DNA from: Vibrio rarus
GTDB taxonomy: Bacteria > Pseudomonadota > Gammaproteobacteria > Enterobacterales > Vibrionaceae
Reading direction: 5' to 3'
NCBI RefSeq assembly: GCF_024347075.1
Contig: NZ_AP024901.1
Location: 558,001-622,000, forward strand
Length of the DNA: 64,000 nucleotides
Part shown: in pieces, positions 29,790 to 39,836 of the stretch
Numbering within the stretch: position 1 is the stretch's first letter
Layout: each line of letters starts with the position of its first letter
The notes under the pieces: model-generated
The model's input: only the letters and a program-made list of their open reading frames with translations
What the model was told of the DNA's origin: nothing
The model's database searches: none
Program-made: the position numbers and the translations under genes

Positions 29790-31112
29790 CACGGAAAAAT
29801 CACGAACATCCCCGTCAATAAAGGCTTGCCAGAACCTTCAAAAGGTACTCAGAATCCATCGCACACATCGCTCTTTTGTGCTTAATACTCGCTTTCAAAG
29901 TCGTTTCACTCTTCAGCATGTTCAAACACATCTGTCTGATCCTTGCAAAGTTCTCTGCACTTTCTTCTGCCCGTTTTCGGCACGCGTCTTCACCAAATGT
30001 CGTATCGAGAGACCAATGCATCGACTCGACCAACCAATGTGAACGCGTTGCATTTAACAATTCCTTAGCATTTAAATCTTTCGAGCTAATGTAGTATCTC
30101 ACTGTGATTTCTGACTCTTTCGCCACTGTTTCCTCTTGTCTAACAGAAACGACGATACCCATTGTTTTTAGCTCTGGCCAGTCAAACGCCAAATCACCTA
30201 AAACACTTAAATCCGTGTTCGTTAATGCCAACCTGGTTTCTTGTCTACCTCGGGATTTTTCTTGCGTGCTGTAAGAGTCGCCATCGTGTTTTTGGAGCAT
30301 GTTCATATCGAAATAATTATCGAATGCTTGCTCCAAACGACCTTGATTTCCTTTTACCGCCAACAAATAATCTGCGTTTTTGTTTAGTATTTTTTGAGCG
30401 ATTTTCTTTTGGCATCCCATAGCATCAATAGTGACCAAGCAGCCTGATATATCAAGCAGTTCGAGCAACTCTGGAATAGCGGTGATCTCGTTGGATTTTT
30501 CGTAAACTTTGTGTTGTCCGAGACTAACGCCATTTTCAGTCGCAAAAGCGTTCACCATGTGAATTGCGCCAAGACCGCGAGAGTCATCATAAGAGCCCCT
30601 GACAGTCTTACCATCAATGGCTATCACTTCACCTTTGGTTAACTCACAGCAATCTTTCATCCACTCAATGAAGCATTTTTGAAGTCGAGTCGCACTAATC
30701 ATACCCATCGTTCTAGCTATCGTCGAAGTAGATGGAACACCATGACTAAAATCGCCAAATCGCTTCAAGAAATCCAACTTAGCTTCACCGTAAAGACTAA
30801 TCGCCTTCCAGTCATCTTGACCAGAAAGCACAGCACAAATTGTTAACAGAATGATATCAGTTAACTTGTGCTCGACTTTGCCTTGTTGTCGGTAATCTGG
30901 AATGACATCGAAATGCATAAATGGGTGCTGGTTACTCATTGTTGGACCTCCAATTTATCTATGGAGGTATTAGATAACACTGAAAATGATCTACAAATCG
31001 ATCATCAGATCATTGATTGTTATGTGATAACGCTAACGAATGAAGTTCAAAAATTGTGAACTCAATACGTCACGAAGCCTTTAAACATGGGCATCTACAT
31101 GATTTTTCCCTG
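29790..31112 (-). mobile_element. ISAs1-family element, copy 1 (inserted in ugd)
   Basis: A complete 1323-bp element with ends CACGGAAAAATCACG (left) and, inverted, CAGGGAAAAATCATG (right). It is flanked by direct repeats ATAAGACACC at 29780-29789 and 31113-31122, showing a simple insertion that has not been rearranged. It carries one 374-residue transposase on the minus strand. Sequence variant A (see the array entry). Confidence 0.92.
29815..30939 (-). CDS. ISAs1-family transposase (copy 1)
   Basis: 374 residues. The N-terminal DDE_Tnp_1-associated domain ([37 protein letters not shown]) is the mark of ISAs1 / H-repeat proteins. The catalytic core includes [28 protein letters not shown] and [19 protein letters not shown] (third acidic residue region). 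Identical in length to four other complete copies in the window, so recently active. Confidence 0.93.
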   Translation of the reverse strand: MSNQHPFMHFDVIPDYRQQGKVEHKLTDIILLTICAVLSGQDDWKAISLYGEAKLDFLKRFGDFSHGVPSTSTIARTMGMISATRLQKCFIEWMKDCCELTKGEVIAIDGKTVRGSYDDSRGLGAIHMVNAFATENGVSLGQHKVYEKSNEITAIPELLELLDISGCLVTIDAMGCQKKIAQKILNKNADYLLAVKGNQGRLEQAFDNYFDMNMLQKHDGDSYSTQEKSRGRQETRLALTNTDLSVLGDLAFDWPELKTMGIVVSVRQEETVAKESEITVRYYISSKDLNAKELLNATRSHWLVESMHWSLDTTFGEDACRKRAEESAENFARIRQMCLNMLKSETTLKASIKHKRAMCAMDSEYLLKVLASLY

Positions 31113-31742
31113 ATAAGACACCCGCATAGCTAAATAAGTATTGGAGAATAATTTAATTCCCTCTGCTTCAGTTGAGTCAGTGAACAACACTTTTATGTCT
31201 TCTTTTACTGCACCTTCAACTAGGAGATCGGCAAAGACTTTTGCGCGTTCACTTTGCTCACCAACGATAATGCGAGAGGGATGCAAATTATCATACAAGG
31301 CACGACCTTCACGTAAAAACTCAGGAGAAAAGATTAAATTAGCACAGCCTAATTCCTCTTTAATACGAGCTGTATAACCAACAGGCACTGTGGACTTAAT
31401 GACCATAATGGCATTTGGATTAAATACCATTACATCTTTAATGACAGCCTCAACGGAAGATGTATTAAAGTAGTTGGTTTCCGGATCATAATCCGTAGGG
31501 GTAGCAATCACTACATACTCTGCATCACTATAGGCCAACTCTTTGTCTAAGGTAGCCGTGAAGTTTAAATCTTTATTCGCTAAGAAATCTGATATTTCTG
31601 CATCCACTATAGGTGATTGTCTATTGTTTAGAAGATCAATTTTCTCTTCGATGATATCTACAGCAGTAACTTAGTGGTTCTGAGATAACAACATAGCATT
31701 GGAAAGACCAACATATCCTGTACCGGCGATTGCAATTTTCAT
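31113..31742 (-). pseudogene. ugd: UDP-glucose 6-dehydrogenase, N-terminal part with in-frame stop
   Basis: Starts at ATG 31742 with the NAD-binding IAGTGYVGLSNAMLLSQNH. Next comes TAA (31671-31673) where a Glu or similar codon is expected, then [16 protein letters not shown] in the same frame. It continues through KSTVPVGYT and [25 protein letters not shown] to AMRVSY, where ISAs1 copy 1 begins. The gene is therefore broken twice, by a nonsense change at codon 24 and by the IS. Ugd oxidises UDP-glucose to UDP-glucuronate; this copy cannot. A second ugd elsewhere in the genome is possible. Confidence 0.9.
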
Positions 31743-31749
31743 TTTTTAC

Positions 31750-32874
31750 CTACTTAATAGCAGACTTAACAGCCTGCAAATATTTCTGAATAACTATTTT
31801 TTCGTCAAATTCCTTCTCAACTTTAATTCTACTTTCATGACCCATCAATAACCGCTCATGATGAGAATTATTGATCATAAGATCTAATTTATCGACAAGA
31901 CTAGACGTACTACGAGGCTCACACAAATAGCCATTGATGCCATCATCAACGGTTTCTCGGCAACCGACATTATCAGTTGTAACGATAGGCTTACCCATTG
32001 CACATGCTTCCAATAGTGACTTAGGTACCCCTTCACGATAGAAAGACGGCAATACCATACAGTCGACTTGTGCTATTTCTTTTTCAACAGAATCAGAGGT
32101 ACCTAAGTAATTAACAATACCTTCATCTACCCAAGATTGCATATCTTGTTTAGATACAGCTGAAGGATTATTAACATCAAGAAAGCCCAAAAGCCTAAAT
32201 TCGACCTTATCACCGTGCTTTTCTTTTAACTCACGAGCGGCTTCTACATAGTGCCCAATGCCTTTGTCGTAAAGCATACGAGCAATAAGCAAAAAGCGAA
32301 CAACACCATCATCTTCGCTAGGAGATAAGGAAAACCGAGTCAAATCTGCACCAGAACCTGGCACTCTATCTGTGATATCAAGCGGTGCTAATTTATGCTG
32401 AGCGAACAACTCTTTATCTTCATTATTTTGGAAGAAAATGGTATGTGCTTTAGGTTGACTAATTCTATACAAAAAACGAGCAAGTTTGGCTGTGATATTT
32501 TCATTGATAAATACCATACCCAGTCCTGCAATGTTATTAATAGATTTAGTCCCAAAAAGTGACGCGGCTAAAGTACTATAAATATTATTCTTTGGCGTAA
32601 AGTTCAGAACTACATCCGGACGTATTTTTCTATATAAACTAACAAACCCAAAGAAAGTACCAACATCTTTAACTGGATTAGTACCACCTTGGTCAATTTC
32701 AATAGGCTGATACTCAATTCCTAAGTCTACTAGCTTTTTAGAATAATCATCTTTGGGAGAAACAGCGATAACTTGATAACCTTCTTTGACCAAGGCTAAT
32801 ATTGTATTTTTCCGAAAGTTATAAAGATACCAACTAGTATTAGAAGTAATAACTACGGTTTTTGATGAACTCAT
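31750..32874 (-). CDS. Glycosyltransferase, GT4 family (PglA-like)
   Basis: A 374-residue GT-B enzyme. The N-terminus TSNTSWYLYNFRKNTILALVKEGYQVIAVSPKDDYSKKL is typical of GT4 transferases that extend undecaprenyl-linked sugars. The C-terminal GT1/4 motif is SFYREGVPKSLLEACAMGKPIVTTDNVGCRETVDDGINGYL (EGxPxxLLEAMA-like, with the ExxxxxxE pair). Probably a cytoplasmic, membrane-associated transferase in repeat-unit assembly. It lies 8 bp upstream of ugd. Donor and linkage cannot be told. Confidence 0.85.
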   Translation of the reverse strand: MSSSKTVVITSNTSWYLYNFRKNTILALVKEGYQVIAVSPKDDYSKKLVDLGIEYQPIEIDQGGTNPVKDVGTFFGFVSLYRKIRPDVVLNFTPKNNIYSTLAASLFGTKSINNIAGLGMVFINENITAKLARFLYRISQPKAHTIFFQNNEDKELFAQHKLAPLDITDRVPGSGADLTRFSLSPSEDDGVVRFLLIARMLYDKGIGHYVEAARELKEKHGDKVEFRLLGFLDVNNPSAVSKQDMQSWVDEGIVNYLGTSDSVEKEIAQVDCMVLPSFYREGVPKSLLEACAMGKPIVTTDNVGCRETVDDGINGYLCEPRSTSSLVDKLDLMINNSHHERLLMGHESRIKVEKEFDEKIVIQKYLQAVKSAIK

Positions 32875-32957
32875 TTTTGATATTAACCTTTATATTCTGA
32901 ACCAGTACAACTGGATATCTAACTTTGTAATTTATCTAAATTGATTGAGTTTGAGAG

Positions 32958-33024
32958 CACGGAAATCGCATGAACATCACCGTTATGCAACGCTTCCGAG
33001 AACCTTACTTAGGTAGTTTTCATC
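32958..33024 (-). mobile_element. 3' end of a second, divergent ISAs1-family element
   Basis: The end motif CACGGAAATCGCATGAACATC resembles but differs from the abundant ISAs1. On the minus strand the sequence encodes DENYLSKVLGSVA-stop, matching the [13 protein letters not shown] end of the main transposase. The matching other end of this divergent element is at about 34790, so it once spanned this region. Confidence 0.6.
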
Positions 33025-33117
33025 GTAAGCGATTAATTAACCAGTGAAGTATTAATCAGCTTCACCGATTTCAATGTTCCACGGCATGAGATCCGACATG
33101 TCATCGGTTGGAGTTCG
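33025..33117 (-). mobile_element. Possible IS66-type transposase tail fragment
   Basis: The minus strand reads RTPTDDMSDLMPWNIEIGEAD-stop. A LMPWN-type ending is common in IS66 TnpC transposases. Only about 21 codons remain, so this is a tentative label for an IS scar. Confidence 0.3.
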
Positions 33118-34440
33118 CACGGAAAAATCACGAACATCCCCGTCAATAAAGGCTTGCCAGAACCTTCAAAAGGTACTCAGAATCCATCGCACACATCGCT
33201 CTTTTGTGCTTAATACTCGCTTTCAAAGTCGTTTCACTCTTCAGCATGTTTAAACACATCTGTCTGATCCTTGCAAAGTTCTCTGCACTTTCTTCTGCCC
33301 GTTTTCGGCACGCGTCTTCACCAAATGTCGTATCGAGAGACCAGTGCATCGACTCGACCAACCAATGTGAACGCGTTGCATTTAACAATTCCTTAGCATT
33401 TAAATCTTTCGAGCTAATGTAGTATCTCACTGTGATTTCTGACTCTTTCGCCACTGTTTCCTCTTGTCTAACAGAAACGACGATACCCATTGTTTTAAGC
33501 TCTGGCCAGTCAAACGCCAAATCACCTAAAACACTTAAATCCGTGTTCGTTAATGCCAACCTGGTTTCTTGTCTACCTCGGGATTTTTCTTGCGTGCTGT
33601 AAGAGTCGCCATCGTGTTTTTGGAGCATGTTCATATCGAAATAATTATCGAATGCTTGCTCCAAACGACCTTGATTTCCTTTTACCGCCAACAAATAATC
33701 TGCGTTTTTGTTTAGTATTTTTTGAGCGATTTTCTTTTGGCATCCCATAGCATCAATAGTGACCAAGCAGCCTGATATATCAAGCAGTTCGAGCAACTCT
33801 GGGATAGCAGTGATCTCGTTGGATTTTTCGTAAACTTTGTGTTGTCCGAGACTAACGCCATTTTCAGTCGCAAAAGCGTTCACCATGTGAATTGCGCCAA
33901 GACCACGAGAGTCATCATAAGAGCCCCTGACAGTCTTACCATCAATGGCGATCACTTCACCTTTGGTTAACTCACAGCAATCTTTCATCCACTCAATGAA
34001 GCATTTTTGAAGTCGAGTCGCACTAATCATACCCATCGTTCTAGCTATCGTCGAAGTAGATGGAACACCATGACTAAAATCGCCAAATCGCTTCAAGAAA
34101 TCCAACTTAGCTTCACCGTAAAGACTAATCGCCTTCCAGTCATCTTGACCAGAAAGCACAGCACAAATTGTTAACAGAATGATATCAGTTAACTTGTGCT
34201 CGACTTTGCCTTGTTGTCGGTAATCTGGAATGACATCGAAATGCATAAATGGGTGCTGGTTACTCATTGTTGGACCTCCAATTTATCTATGGAGGTATTA
34301 GATAACACTGAAAATGATCTACAAATCGATCATCAGATCATTGATTGTTATGTGATAACGCTAACGAATGAAGTTCAAAAATTGTGAACTCAATACGTCA
34401 CGAAGCCTTTAAACATGGGCATCTACATGATTTTTCCCTG
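33118..34440 (-). mobile_element. ISAs1-family element, copy 2
   Basis: A complete 1323-bp copy of variant B (for example TTTAAACAC for TTCAAACAC near 33250). The 10-bp flanks (left ...GGAGTTCG, right CCCAATCG) do not match, so one side was replaced by deletion or recombination after insertion. Confidence 0.9.
33143..34267 (-). CDS. ISAs1-family transposase (copy 2)
   Basis: A complete 374-residue transposase with the same protein sequence as copy 1 apart from silent differences at DNA level. The nucleotide variants group it with copies 5 and 6 of the large array rather than with copies 1, 3 and 8. Confidence 0.92.
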   Translation of the reverse strand: MSNQHPFMHFDVIPDYRQQGKVEHKLTDIILLTICAVLSGQDDWKAISLYGEAKLDFLKRFGDFSHGVPSTSTIARTMGMISATRLQKCFIEWMKDCCELTKGEVIAIDGKTVRGSYDDSRGLGAIHMVNAFATENGVSLGQHKVYEKSNEITAIPELLELLDISGCLVTIDAMGCQKKIAQKILNKNADYLLAVKGNQGRLEQAFDNYFDMNMLQKHDGDSYSTQEKSRGRQETRLALTNTDLSVLGDLAFDWPELKTMGIVVSVRQEETVAKESEITVRYYISSKDLNAKELLNATRSHWLVESMHWSLDTTFGEDACRKRAEESAENFARIRQMCLNMLKSETTLKASIKHKRAMCAMDSEYLLKVLASLY

Positions 34441-34790
34441 CCCAATCGTATTTCACCAAAATCGCTAATGCCTTCCCAGGTATCTGACCTGACAAAACAC
34501 CACAAATTATCAGCAAAATTATATCGGACAATTTATGATTAACTTTTGCAGCTTGGCGGTAATCTTTAATCGTTGAGAAGTGCATAAATGGATTGGTCAT
34601 TTTTGTCATTGTCTGGCTCCAAATGAATATGAAGCTATTAGACAGCAATCAAAATGATCTACAATCTGATCCTTTATTAAGCAATACAGATGTGACGTAT
34701 ATGATGAAATAAGTAATAAATGGACTAGTGTTTGAAAAATTTTCGCTGGCTTAACCCTTTAAAAATGGGAATGTTCATGCGATTTCCCTG
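34441..34790 (-). mobile_element. 5' remnant of the divergent ISAs1-family element
   Basis: Contains the transposase start (ATG 34609) [45 protein letters not shown], a clear homologue of, but distinct from, the abundant ISAs1 protein. It is cut off at copy 2. The element end ATGCGATTTCCCTG lies at 34790. Together with 32958-33024 it marks an older insertion now mostly deleted. Confidence 0.7.
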
Positions 34791-35025
34791 AGGAAGACTT
34801 GAACCCATTTATTAACGCTGGTTCTACTTACCTTAAGAAACTTGGCAATCTGAGTGCGAGAGTGCCCGTCTTTGAAATGAGCAAGGGCCAGCAATCTCAT
34901 TTTCATCTGCATGGATTTTTGCTGGCTCGCAATTTTTTTTAAGTCGATGTCGTTAAGGCTATCCATAGCGATTAGTCCTAATTGTGAACGCCTCAATTAG
35001 ATCATATTTTTACTTAGATTGGTAT
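34791..35025 (-). mobile_element. IS630-family remnant
   Basis: On the minus strand, ATG 34966 begins MDSLNDIDLKKIASQQKSMQMKMRLLALAHFKDGHSRTQIAKFLKVSRTSVNKWVQVFL. This is the N-terminal helix-turn-helix of an IS630 transposase similar to that at 2937-3425, cut by the divergent ISAs1. The end near 35025 (ATTAGATCATATTTTTA, then ATTGGTATAA) resembles the right end of the complete IS630 copy. Confidence 0.75.
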
Positions 35026-35192
35026 AATAAAGAACCAAACAAGGTATCAATCCGCATTAGCCTTAAATTAGGTTTGTACTCGGTTCTGAGATATGGTATC
35101 TACATTTAGTTAGAGGTGAAAGGGGCGTAAAATACATGAGTATTTTGTATTTTCCTTTCATTACAAATGACGTAAATTTATAGTGACTAAGA

Positions 35193-36338
35193 CTATTTTG
35201 TCAGTATTGATTTCCATATGTGACTGCGCTTTGAAAATAACTCCCGATAGTCAAATTGTTCAGATGTTTCTATACTAAATTTTGAGCTTTGCCTATATTC
35301 ATAACTATTGAATAACTTTTCAATCATTTTAGCCAAAGTTGTATAATCTTTTTTCCTATGTATAAAATTTTTTTGTATCAACTCTGGAATACCGCCGGCA
35401 TTGCTTGCTACTATAGGCAATCCACAATTCATCGCTTCTACGATAGAACGTGGAAGTCCTTCTTGCAGAGATGGCTGAATATATATATCTAGCGATGCCA
35501 GCCAATCTTGAACTTCTTTACCTGGTTTTTTCGTTCCTAGAAACCTTACTCTAGACTCAATTCCCTTTATACTGTTAGCCCAACGAAGATTGTCACCAGG
35601 ACCAAGAACATTAAGCTCAACGTCATATCCTTTATCTAACAGTAATCGAAGGGCTTTTAAAGCATCAGAAATCCCTTTGTGAGGAGAATCAAGGGAACCT
35701 ATTAGACCTAAAGAAATTCTTTTTGATGGTGTAAACTCCTTTATATGATGAACTTTTGTATCACAGTCGATTTCGACGTCAGAAACTCCAAAGGAATTAC
35801 CATTAGTCGGATATCTACTTTGTAAAAAACTTGAAGTGACATAAACCACATTTGGACAATCTAAAACTGCTTTCCTATTTCTATAATAAAATACTGGCGC
35901 ATATAACTTTGCTTCTAACCTTCCATAGTGATAAAGCGCATCCCAAGGACAAGCTACAAATTCAATAGCATAAGGAATACCAAGTTTTTTTGCAGACTTT
36001 ACAGCTAGCAAACCAATTTCACTTGGAAGCCTTGCTATAACAAAATCATAATCGGCGATAATTTCGCACATAGAACTAAGGTTATTACTAAATAGTTCTA
36101 TTGGATTAGATAGGTTTTTAAATCCAATAAAGTTAATAACTTCATTATTTATTCCATTAAATTTGTTGTCACACTCAATAGTAGATAGTTCCGTTTGCTC
36201 GAATCTCGATACTACAGTAATTAAATCTGAATGATTTAAATAGAGATCAAACATCTCACGCTTAACTTTCCCCTTTGAATAAACATTATTATCACTATTT
36301 ACTATAAACCGATGGTCATGTGCAAAAATTGTTTTCAT
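35193..36338 (-). CDS. Glycosyltransferase, GT4 family
   Basis: A 381-residue GT-B enzyme. C-terminal motifs LGLIGSLDSPHKGISDALKALRLLLDKGYDVELNVLGPG and PSLQEGLPRSIVEAMNCGLPIVASNAGGIPELI are the GT1/GT4 nucleotide-sugar site, including E-x7-E. It ends one base after the acetyltransferase stop region and belongs to the compact, very AT-rich central block (35-42 kb) that encodes the repeat-unit-specific enzymes. Donor unknown. Confidence 0.85.
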   Translation of the reverse strand: MKTIFAHDHRFIVNSDNNVYSKGKVKREMFDLYLNHSDLITVVSRFEQTELSTIECDNKFNGINNEVINFIGFKNLSNPIELFSNNLSSMCEIIADYDFVIARLPSEIGLLAVKSAKKLGIPYAIEFVACPWDALYHYGRLEAKLYAPVFYYRNRKAVLDCPNVVYVTSSFLQSRYPTNGNSFGVSDVEIDCDTKVHHIKEFTPSKRISLGLIGSLDSPHKGISDALKALRLLLDKGYDVELNVLGPGDNLRWANSIKGIESRVRFLGTKKPGKEVQDWLASLDIYIQPSLQEGLPRSIVEAMNCGLPIVASNAGGIPELIQKNFIHRKKDYTTLAKMIEKLFNSYEYRQSSKFSIETSEQFDYRELFSKRSHIWKSILTK

Positions 36339-36339
36339 C

Positions 36340-36915
36340 TCAAATCTCTTTTAAAACTTTACTTGGAATACCAGCAATAATGACATTGCTATCGTAAACA
36401 TTATTTACTACACAACCAGCAGCAACTATAGTCCTGTCAGAAAGTCTGCTTCCAGCTAAAATTCTGCTTCCGCAACCTATCCATACATCAGATCCAATAC
36501 TAATTGATTTTAACTCAAGATTATTATACTTTATAGGATTTGTTTGATCACTCCACATATGTTCAAACGTAATAATTGAAGAATTGTGCGCAATAGACAC
36601 GTCACTACCAATATCTAATCCCCCTTTTGCATCTAGGTAACAATTCTCATGAATTGATATATTGTCATCCAGTGTTAGTTGTTCAAATCCTTTAATAGTC
36701 ACATTAGAAGCAATATAAATGTTGTTCCCACACCTACACATAGACTTTAAAATTATCAGTCTAATAAAGACACCAATCTTTGTCGGAAAATTTTTAAATA
36801 TTTCAAAAAATAACATTCTAAAACAAAGCGGCAATACTCTCAATACAGAAGATAAAACAAATATAAATGGATGAAGCACATAGGTTATACTTCTACCAGT
36901 AAAAAAATTATGCAT
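36340..36915 (-). CDS. Left-handed beta-helix acetyltransferase
   Basis: 191 residues with hexapeptide repeats from about residue 55 ('NIYIASNVTIKGFEQLTLDDNISIHENCYLDAKGGLDIGSDVSIAHNSSII', 'SISIGSDVWIGCGSRILAGSRLSDRTIVAAGCVV'). This is the trimeric acyltransferase fold of the WbbJ/Vat type, ending PSKVLKEI as in many sugar O-acetyltransferases. A hydrophobic N-terminus may hold it at the membrane. Probably O-acetylates a residue of the repeat unit. Overlaps the preceding GT2 gene by 8 bp. Confidence 0.85.
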   Translation of the reverse strand: MHNFFTGRSITYVLHPFIFVLSSVLRVLPLCFRMLFFEIFKNFPTKIGVFIRLIILKSMCRCGNNIYIASNVTIKGFEQLTLDDNISIHENCYLDAKGGLDIGSDVSIAHNSSIITFEHMWSDQTNPIKYNNLELKSISIGSDVWIGCGSRILAGSRLSDRTIVAAGCVVNNVYDSNVIIAGIPSKVLKEI

Positions 36916-37813
36916 TTCTAAACACTCCTATAAAAACGAAGAGTTTAAAAATCATACTTGACAACCTATTTCTTTTATAATATTTGTTTTTAGCTAAAAA
37001 TTTTAATCTTAAAAAGAAGCCACTTCTTACTAAGAATAAATCGTCACAAGGATGGTCATAATTTAGTTTGTTTAAGCAATTTATTATTGATAGTGATTCC
37101 TTGATTTGTAAATTTCTTTTATTTACATCAAACAAATTCTTAATAGCACTAAGAGTTTTACCAAAGCCTGAACTAGAAGCACCTATAACATTCCTATCAT
37201 GCTGTCTATAACTTATACGAGGCTCTGTATCATAACTTACATTACCTAATAAGCTTGCTACCTTGATAATCAAACTATCATGCATAATGATATCTTTTTT
37301 ATCTATCATCTTATATACGGATAAAAGTTCAGTCCTAAATTCGTTAGTGAATGCCATAGTACAACCAGTAGCACCAGATTCGATCAGGCTATTTTTGTAT
37401 GTAATAAATGTTCTTTGATTAATGATCTTGATAGGATTTAGAGCTTTATCTACCACCTCAAGAGCAGAGCAATATAATTTAGAGTTGTCATTCGTCAAAA
37501 ATTGTGTAGCCGTTGAAATCTTATTTTTGAACCAAACATCATCTTGGTCACAAAGGAAATAATAATCATAATCATCGATCATCGATATTAATTCAAAAAA
37601 ACTATCAATAACACCCACATTTTGTTCTTGATAGACTTTCGTGTTCGCAGGGTTCATCTCGCGAATAAGTTCAACCGTACCATCTTTGGAACCGTCATCT
37701 CTAACATGTATATCAACGTGAAAATCAGTGTCTTGATCAAGAATAGACTGAAGTTGCTCCTTTATAAATTCTTCACCATTATATGTGGAAAGTAAGATAG
37801 CGATTTTTATCAT
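36908..37813 (-). CDS. Glycosyltransferase, GT2 family
   Basis: A 301-residue GT-A enzyme opening IAILLSTYNGEEFIKEQLQSILDQ, followed by HVRDDGSKDGT and YYFLCDQDDVWFKNKI (the DxD-type metal motif). This subgroup often transfers rhamnose (RfbF/WsaF-like), which would fit the rmlBADC genes in the locus, but specificity is inference. Coupled by overlap to the acetyltransferase gene. Confidence 0.85.
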   Translation of the reverse strand: MIKIAILLSTYNGEEFIKEQLQSILDQDTDFHVDIHVRDDGSKDGTVELIREMNPANTKVYQEQNVGVIDSFFELISMIDDYDYYFLCDQDDVWFKNKISTATQFLTNDNSKLYCSALEVVDKALNPIKIINQRTFITYKNSLIESGATGCTMAFTNEFRTELLSVYKMIDKKDIIMHDSLIIKVASLLGNVSYDTEPRISYRQHDRNVIGASSSGFGKTLSAIKNLFDVNKRNLQIKESLSIINCLNKLNYDHPCDDLFLVRSGFFLRLKFLAKNKYYKRNRLSSMIFKLFVFIGVFRNA

Positions 37814-37823
37814 GTGTAAATCT

Positions 37824-38945
37824 CTAGGAAAATCTGAACATTAAGGGCAGCAATGGCGATGAAAAAAAAGAAATAATAGTTAGTGAACAATGCAACCCAC
37901 CAACAATAATTAGCTTAGAGACATCAGTATTTTTAACTTTTGCTTCTGTTTCATTTATAAAGTCTGCACAAAGAAAAGGAAATAATGGTAATAACCAATA
38001 ATAGTTACGGAAACTGAATGCCATTTCTAAGAGCAAGACACAATAGACTGATAGCAATATGATTAGTGGCAACCATCTTGATTTTTTTATACTTTCAAAA
38101 AAAAACGCACTAAAGAATAAGGCTACCATAACAGGCATTATTGTAGGTATTCGACCAAATAGATTTAGACTGTAAAATGAATACTCAGTACTCTGAAGAT
38201 ACATTAATATCCTATTTAAATTATCACCAAACAAATTACTTGGAAGGAAATTCACAATATAAACTATAGATCCAATAATCCCTAACGGTCTAAACAAAGC
38301 TATTAAAGTGAATATTATTGATGTGTATAATATATATTTCAACCATTTTAAGGAAATTAATCTGGATATAATATATAATATATATACTACGAGTACTGAC
38401 CAATGAAATCCAAATGAAATAACTGCTAATACAAAAAATAAAGCTAGTTTTTGTCTAAATAGAAATGAAAAAGAAAACAAAAGAAATAGAAGAGCATAAG
38501 CTTGTCGATATGCGTTGAAAAATAAATCTAGATATGTAGAGCTAAATAAAAGTAGAACTAAAGTTATAGACCGAGATTGTGAGCTAGTAAATATCCACAC
38601 AATACATGAAACAAAAGCTAACATTAGCAATACAATAACTTCATTGAAAGCAGTAGGAGACACATCAAGTACGGATAAAAGCCAGTATAGAGTACGAAAA
38701 GAGTAATCAAACCTAAAATTAGAAGGAGATGAAACATAATCAACATATGCTTTTAAATAAGTTGGTTCATCTACACCATAGCCATCTCTGGAATATATAA
38801 ATAAGATAAATATAATTACTGACAAAACAAAAGTTGTGTTGTCGATAATTTTACTTTTTTTATAGTTTGCATACAACGATAATAGCAGTAGGCATATATA
38901 TACTAGAAAGTATAAAGTAAGTAATTCATTTCTAAATATAAACAT
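37824..38945 (-). CDS. wzy: Polysaccharide polymerase, EpsG/Wzy type
   Basis: A 373-residue integral membrane protein with about ten hydrophobic segments and a central region 'YSRDGYGVDEPTYLKAYVDYVSS...FRTLYWLLSVLDVSPTAF' that matches the EpsG-family layout. A periplasmic loop and a multi-span arrangement fit Wzy, which joins lipid-linked repeat units on the outer face of the inner membrane. It is the only polymerase candidate in the locus. Very AT-rich, as usual for wzy. Confidence 0.75.
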   Translation of the reverse strand: MFIFRNELLTLYFLVYICLLLLSLYANYKKSKIIDNTTFVLSVIIFILFIYSRDGYGVDEPTYLKAYVDYVSSPSNFRFDYSFRTLYWLLSVLDVSPTAFNEVIVLLMLAFVSCIVWIFTSSQSRSITLVLLLFSSTYLDLFFNAYRQAYALLFLLFSFSFLFRQKLALFFVLAVISFGFHWSVLVVYILYIISRLISLKWLKYILYTSIIFTLIALFRPLGIIGSIVYIVNFLPSNLFGDNLNRILMYLQSTEYSFYSLNLFGRIPTIMPVMVALFFSAFFFESIKKSRWLPLIILLSVYCVLLLEMAFSFRNYYWLLPLFPFLCADFINETEAKVKNTDVSKLIIVGGLHCSLTIISFFSSPLLPLMFRFS

Positions 38946-38954
38946 TATAAATAC

Positions 38955-39836
38955 CTATAGCTCTGTACTTTCTTGTCCATCAAATAACTTTCTTCCTTTC
39001 AAAGTTATATATCTGTAAAGCATATAGTAGCGTCTAAATTTCCATGCCTTATGTATTACTCTTGAAAACAACGAGTGATAAAGTCTTACCGAAAATGATG
39101 CTTGGCTTTTTATTTCAGGAGTAATACTGCCCCCAATCAACGTGAAACAACCTACTTTATCATCTATTCTTTCTTTGCATAAATTGCCTGCTGAGTATTT
39201 TTTCCAACCAAGATGCTCAACATTGATTCTTCTTGGTGTTCTACAAGAATATAATTCAGGCCTAAGGTATCGGATGTGATCTGGGTAAAATTTAGGTGAA
39301 AACTCGATTGACCAGTCCCATCTATATATTGCTGCAGTGGTGTCTACTTGAGATACAAAAAGATTACCAATCATCTTATTTTTATTATACAGTGATTTCT
39401 CTTGTTCAAGAATATTTGCAAGCTCAGGTTCAGACTTTAAATAATCCCAGTTTAATGATATTCCTAACTTGCCTATTGATATATTCTTGTTCATTTCCTC
39501 AATTAGATACGTTAACCAACAAGAACTAGATGGATTACATTGTGAAAAATCAATATCACCATCGGTCAAAACAAAATAGTCTGTTTTAAATCGGGAGCAA
39601 ATGTCCATAATTGTTTCGTTCAGACCTAATATCCATCTATTGGTGGAGTTTCTTTTAACAGAAATATTTTCGATTTCTTCAAGTTCAGTTAATAACTTTC
39701 TGTGAGCGTTTAATTTAGAGTTATTATCCACAATAAATATATGAATATCTATACTAACTGTATCTAAAATTGACCTTACGGTCGTCTCTAGATCTTCGCA
39801 TTCATCCTTGGTCATAATTATAATTGGAAAGGACAT
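38955..39836 (-). CDS. Glycosyltransferase, GT2-like
   Basis: 293 residues. N-terminus FPIIIMTKDECEDLETTVRSILDTVSIDIHIFIVDNNS and FVLTDGDIDFSQ (DxD) indicate a GT-A fold. The C-terminal half is less typical ('SCRTPRRINVEHLGWKKYSAGN'). It sits between wzy and the pyruvyl transferase gene with 9-bp and 0-bp gaps. Acceptor and donor unknown. Confidence 0.75.
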   Translation of the reverse strand: MSFPIIIMTKDECEDLETTVRSILDTVSIDIHIFIVDNNSKLNAHRKLLTELEEIENISVKRNSTNRWILGLNETIMDICSRFKTDYFVLTDGDIDFSQCNPSSSCWLTYLIEEMNKNISIGKLGISLNWDYLKSEPELANILEQEKSLYNKNKMIGNLFVSQVDTTAAIYRWDWSIEFSPKFYPDHIRYLRPELYSCRTPRRINVEHLGWKKYSAGNLCKERIDDKVGCFTLIGGSITPEIKSQASFSVRLYHSLFSRVIHKAWKFRRYYMLYRYITLKGRKLFDGQESTEL

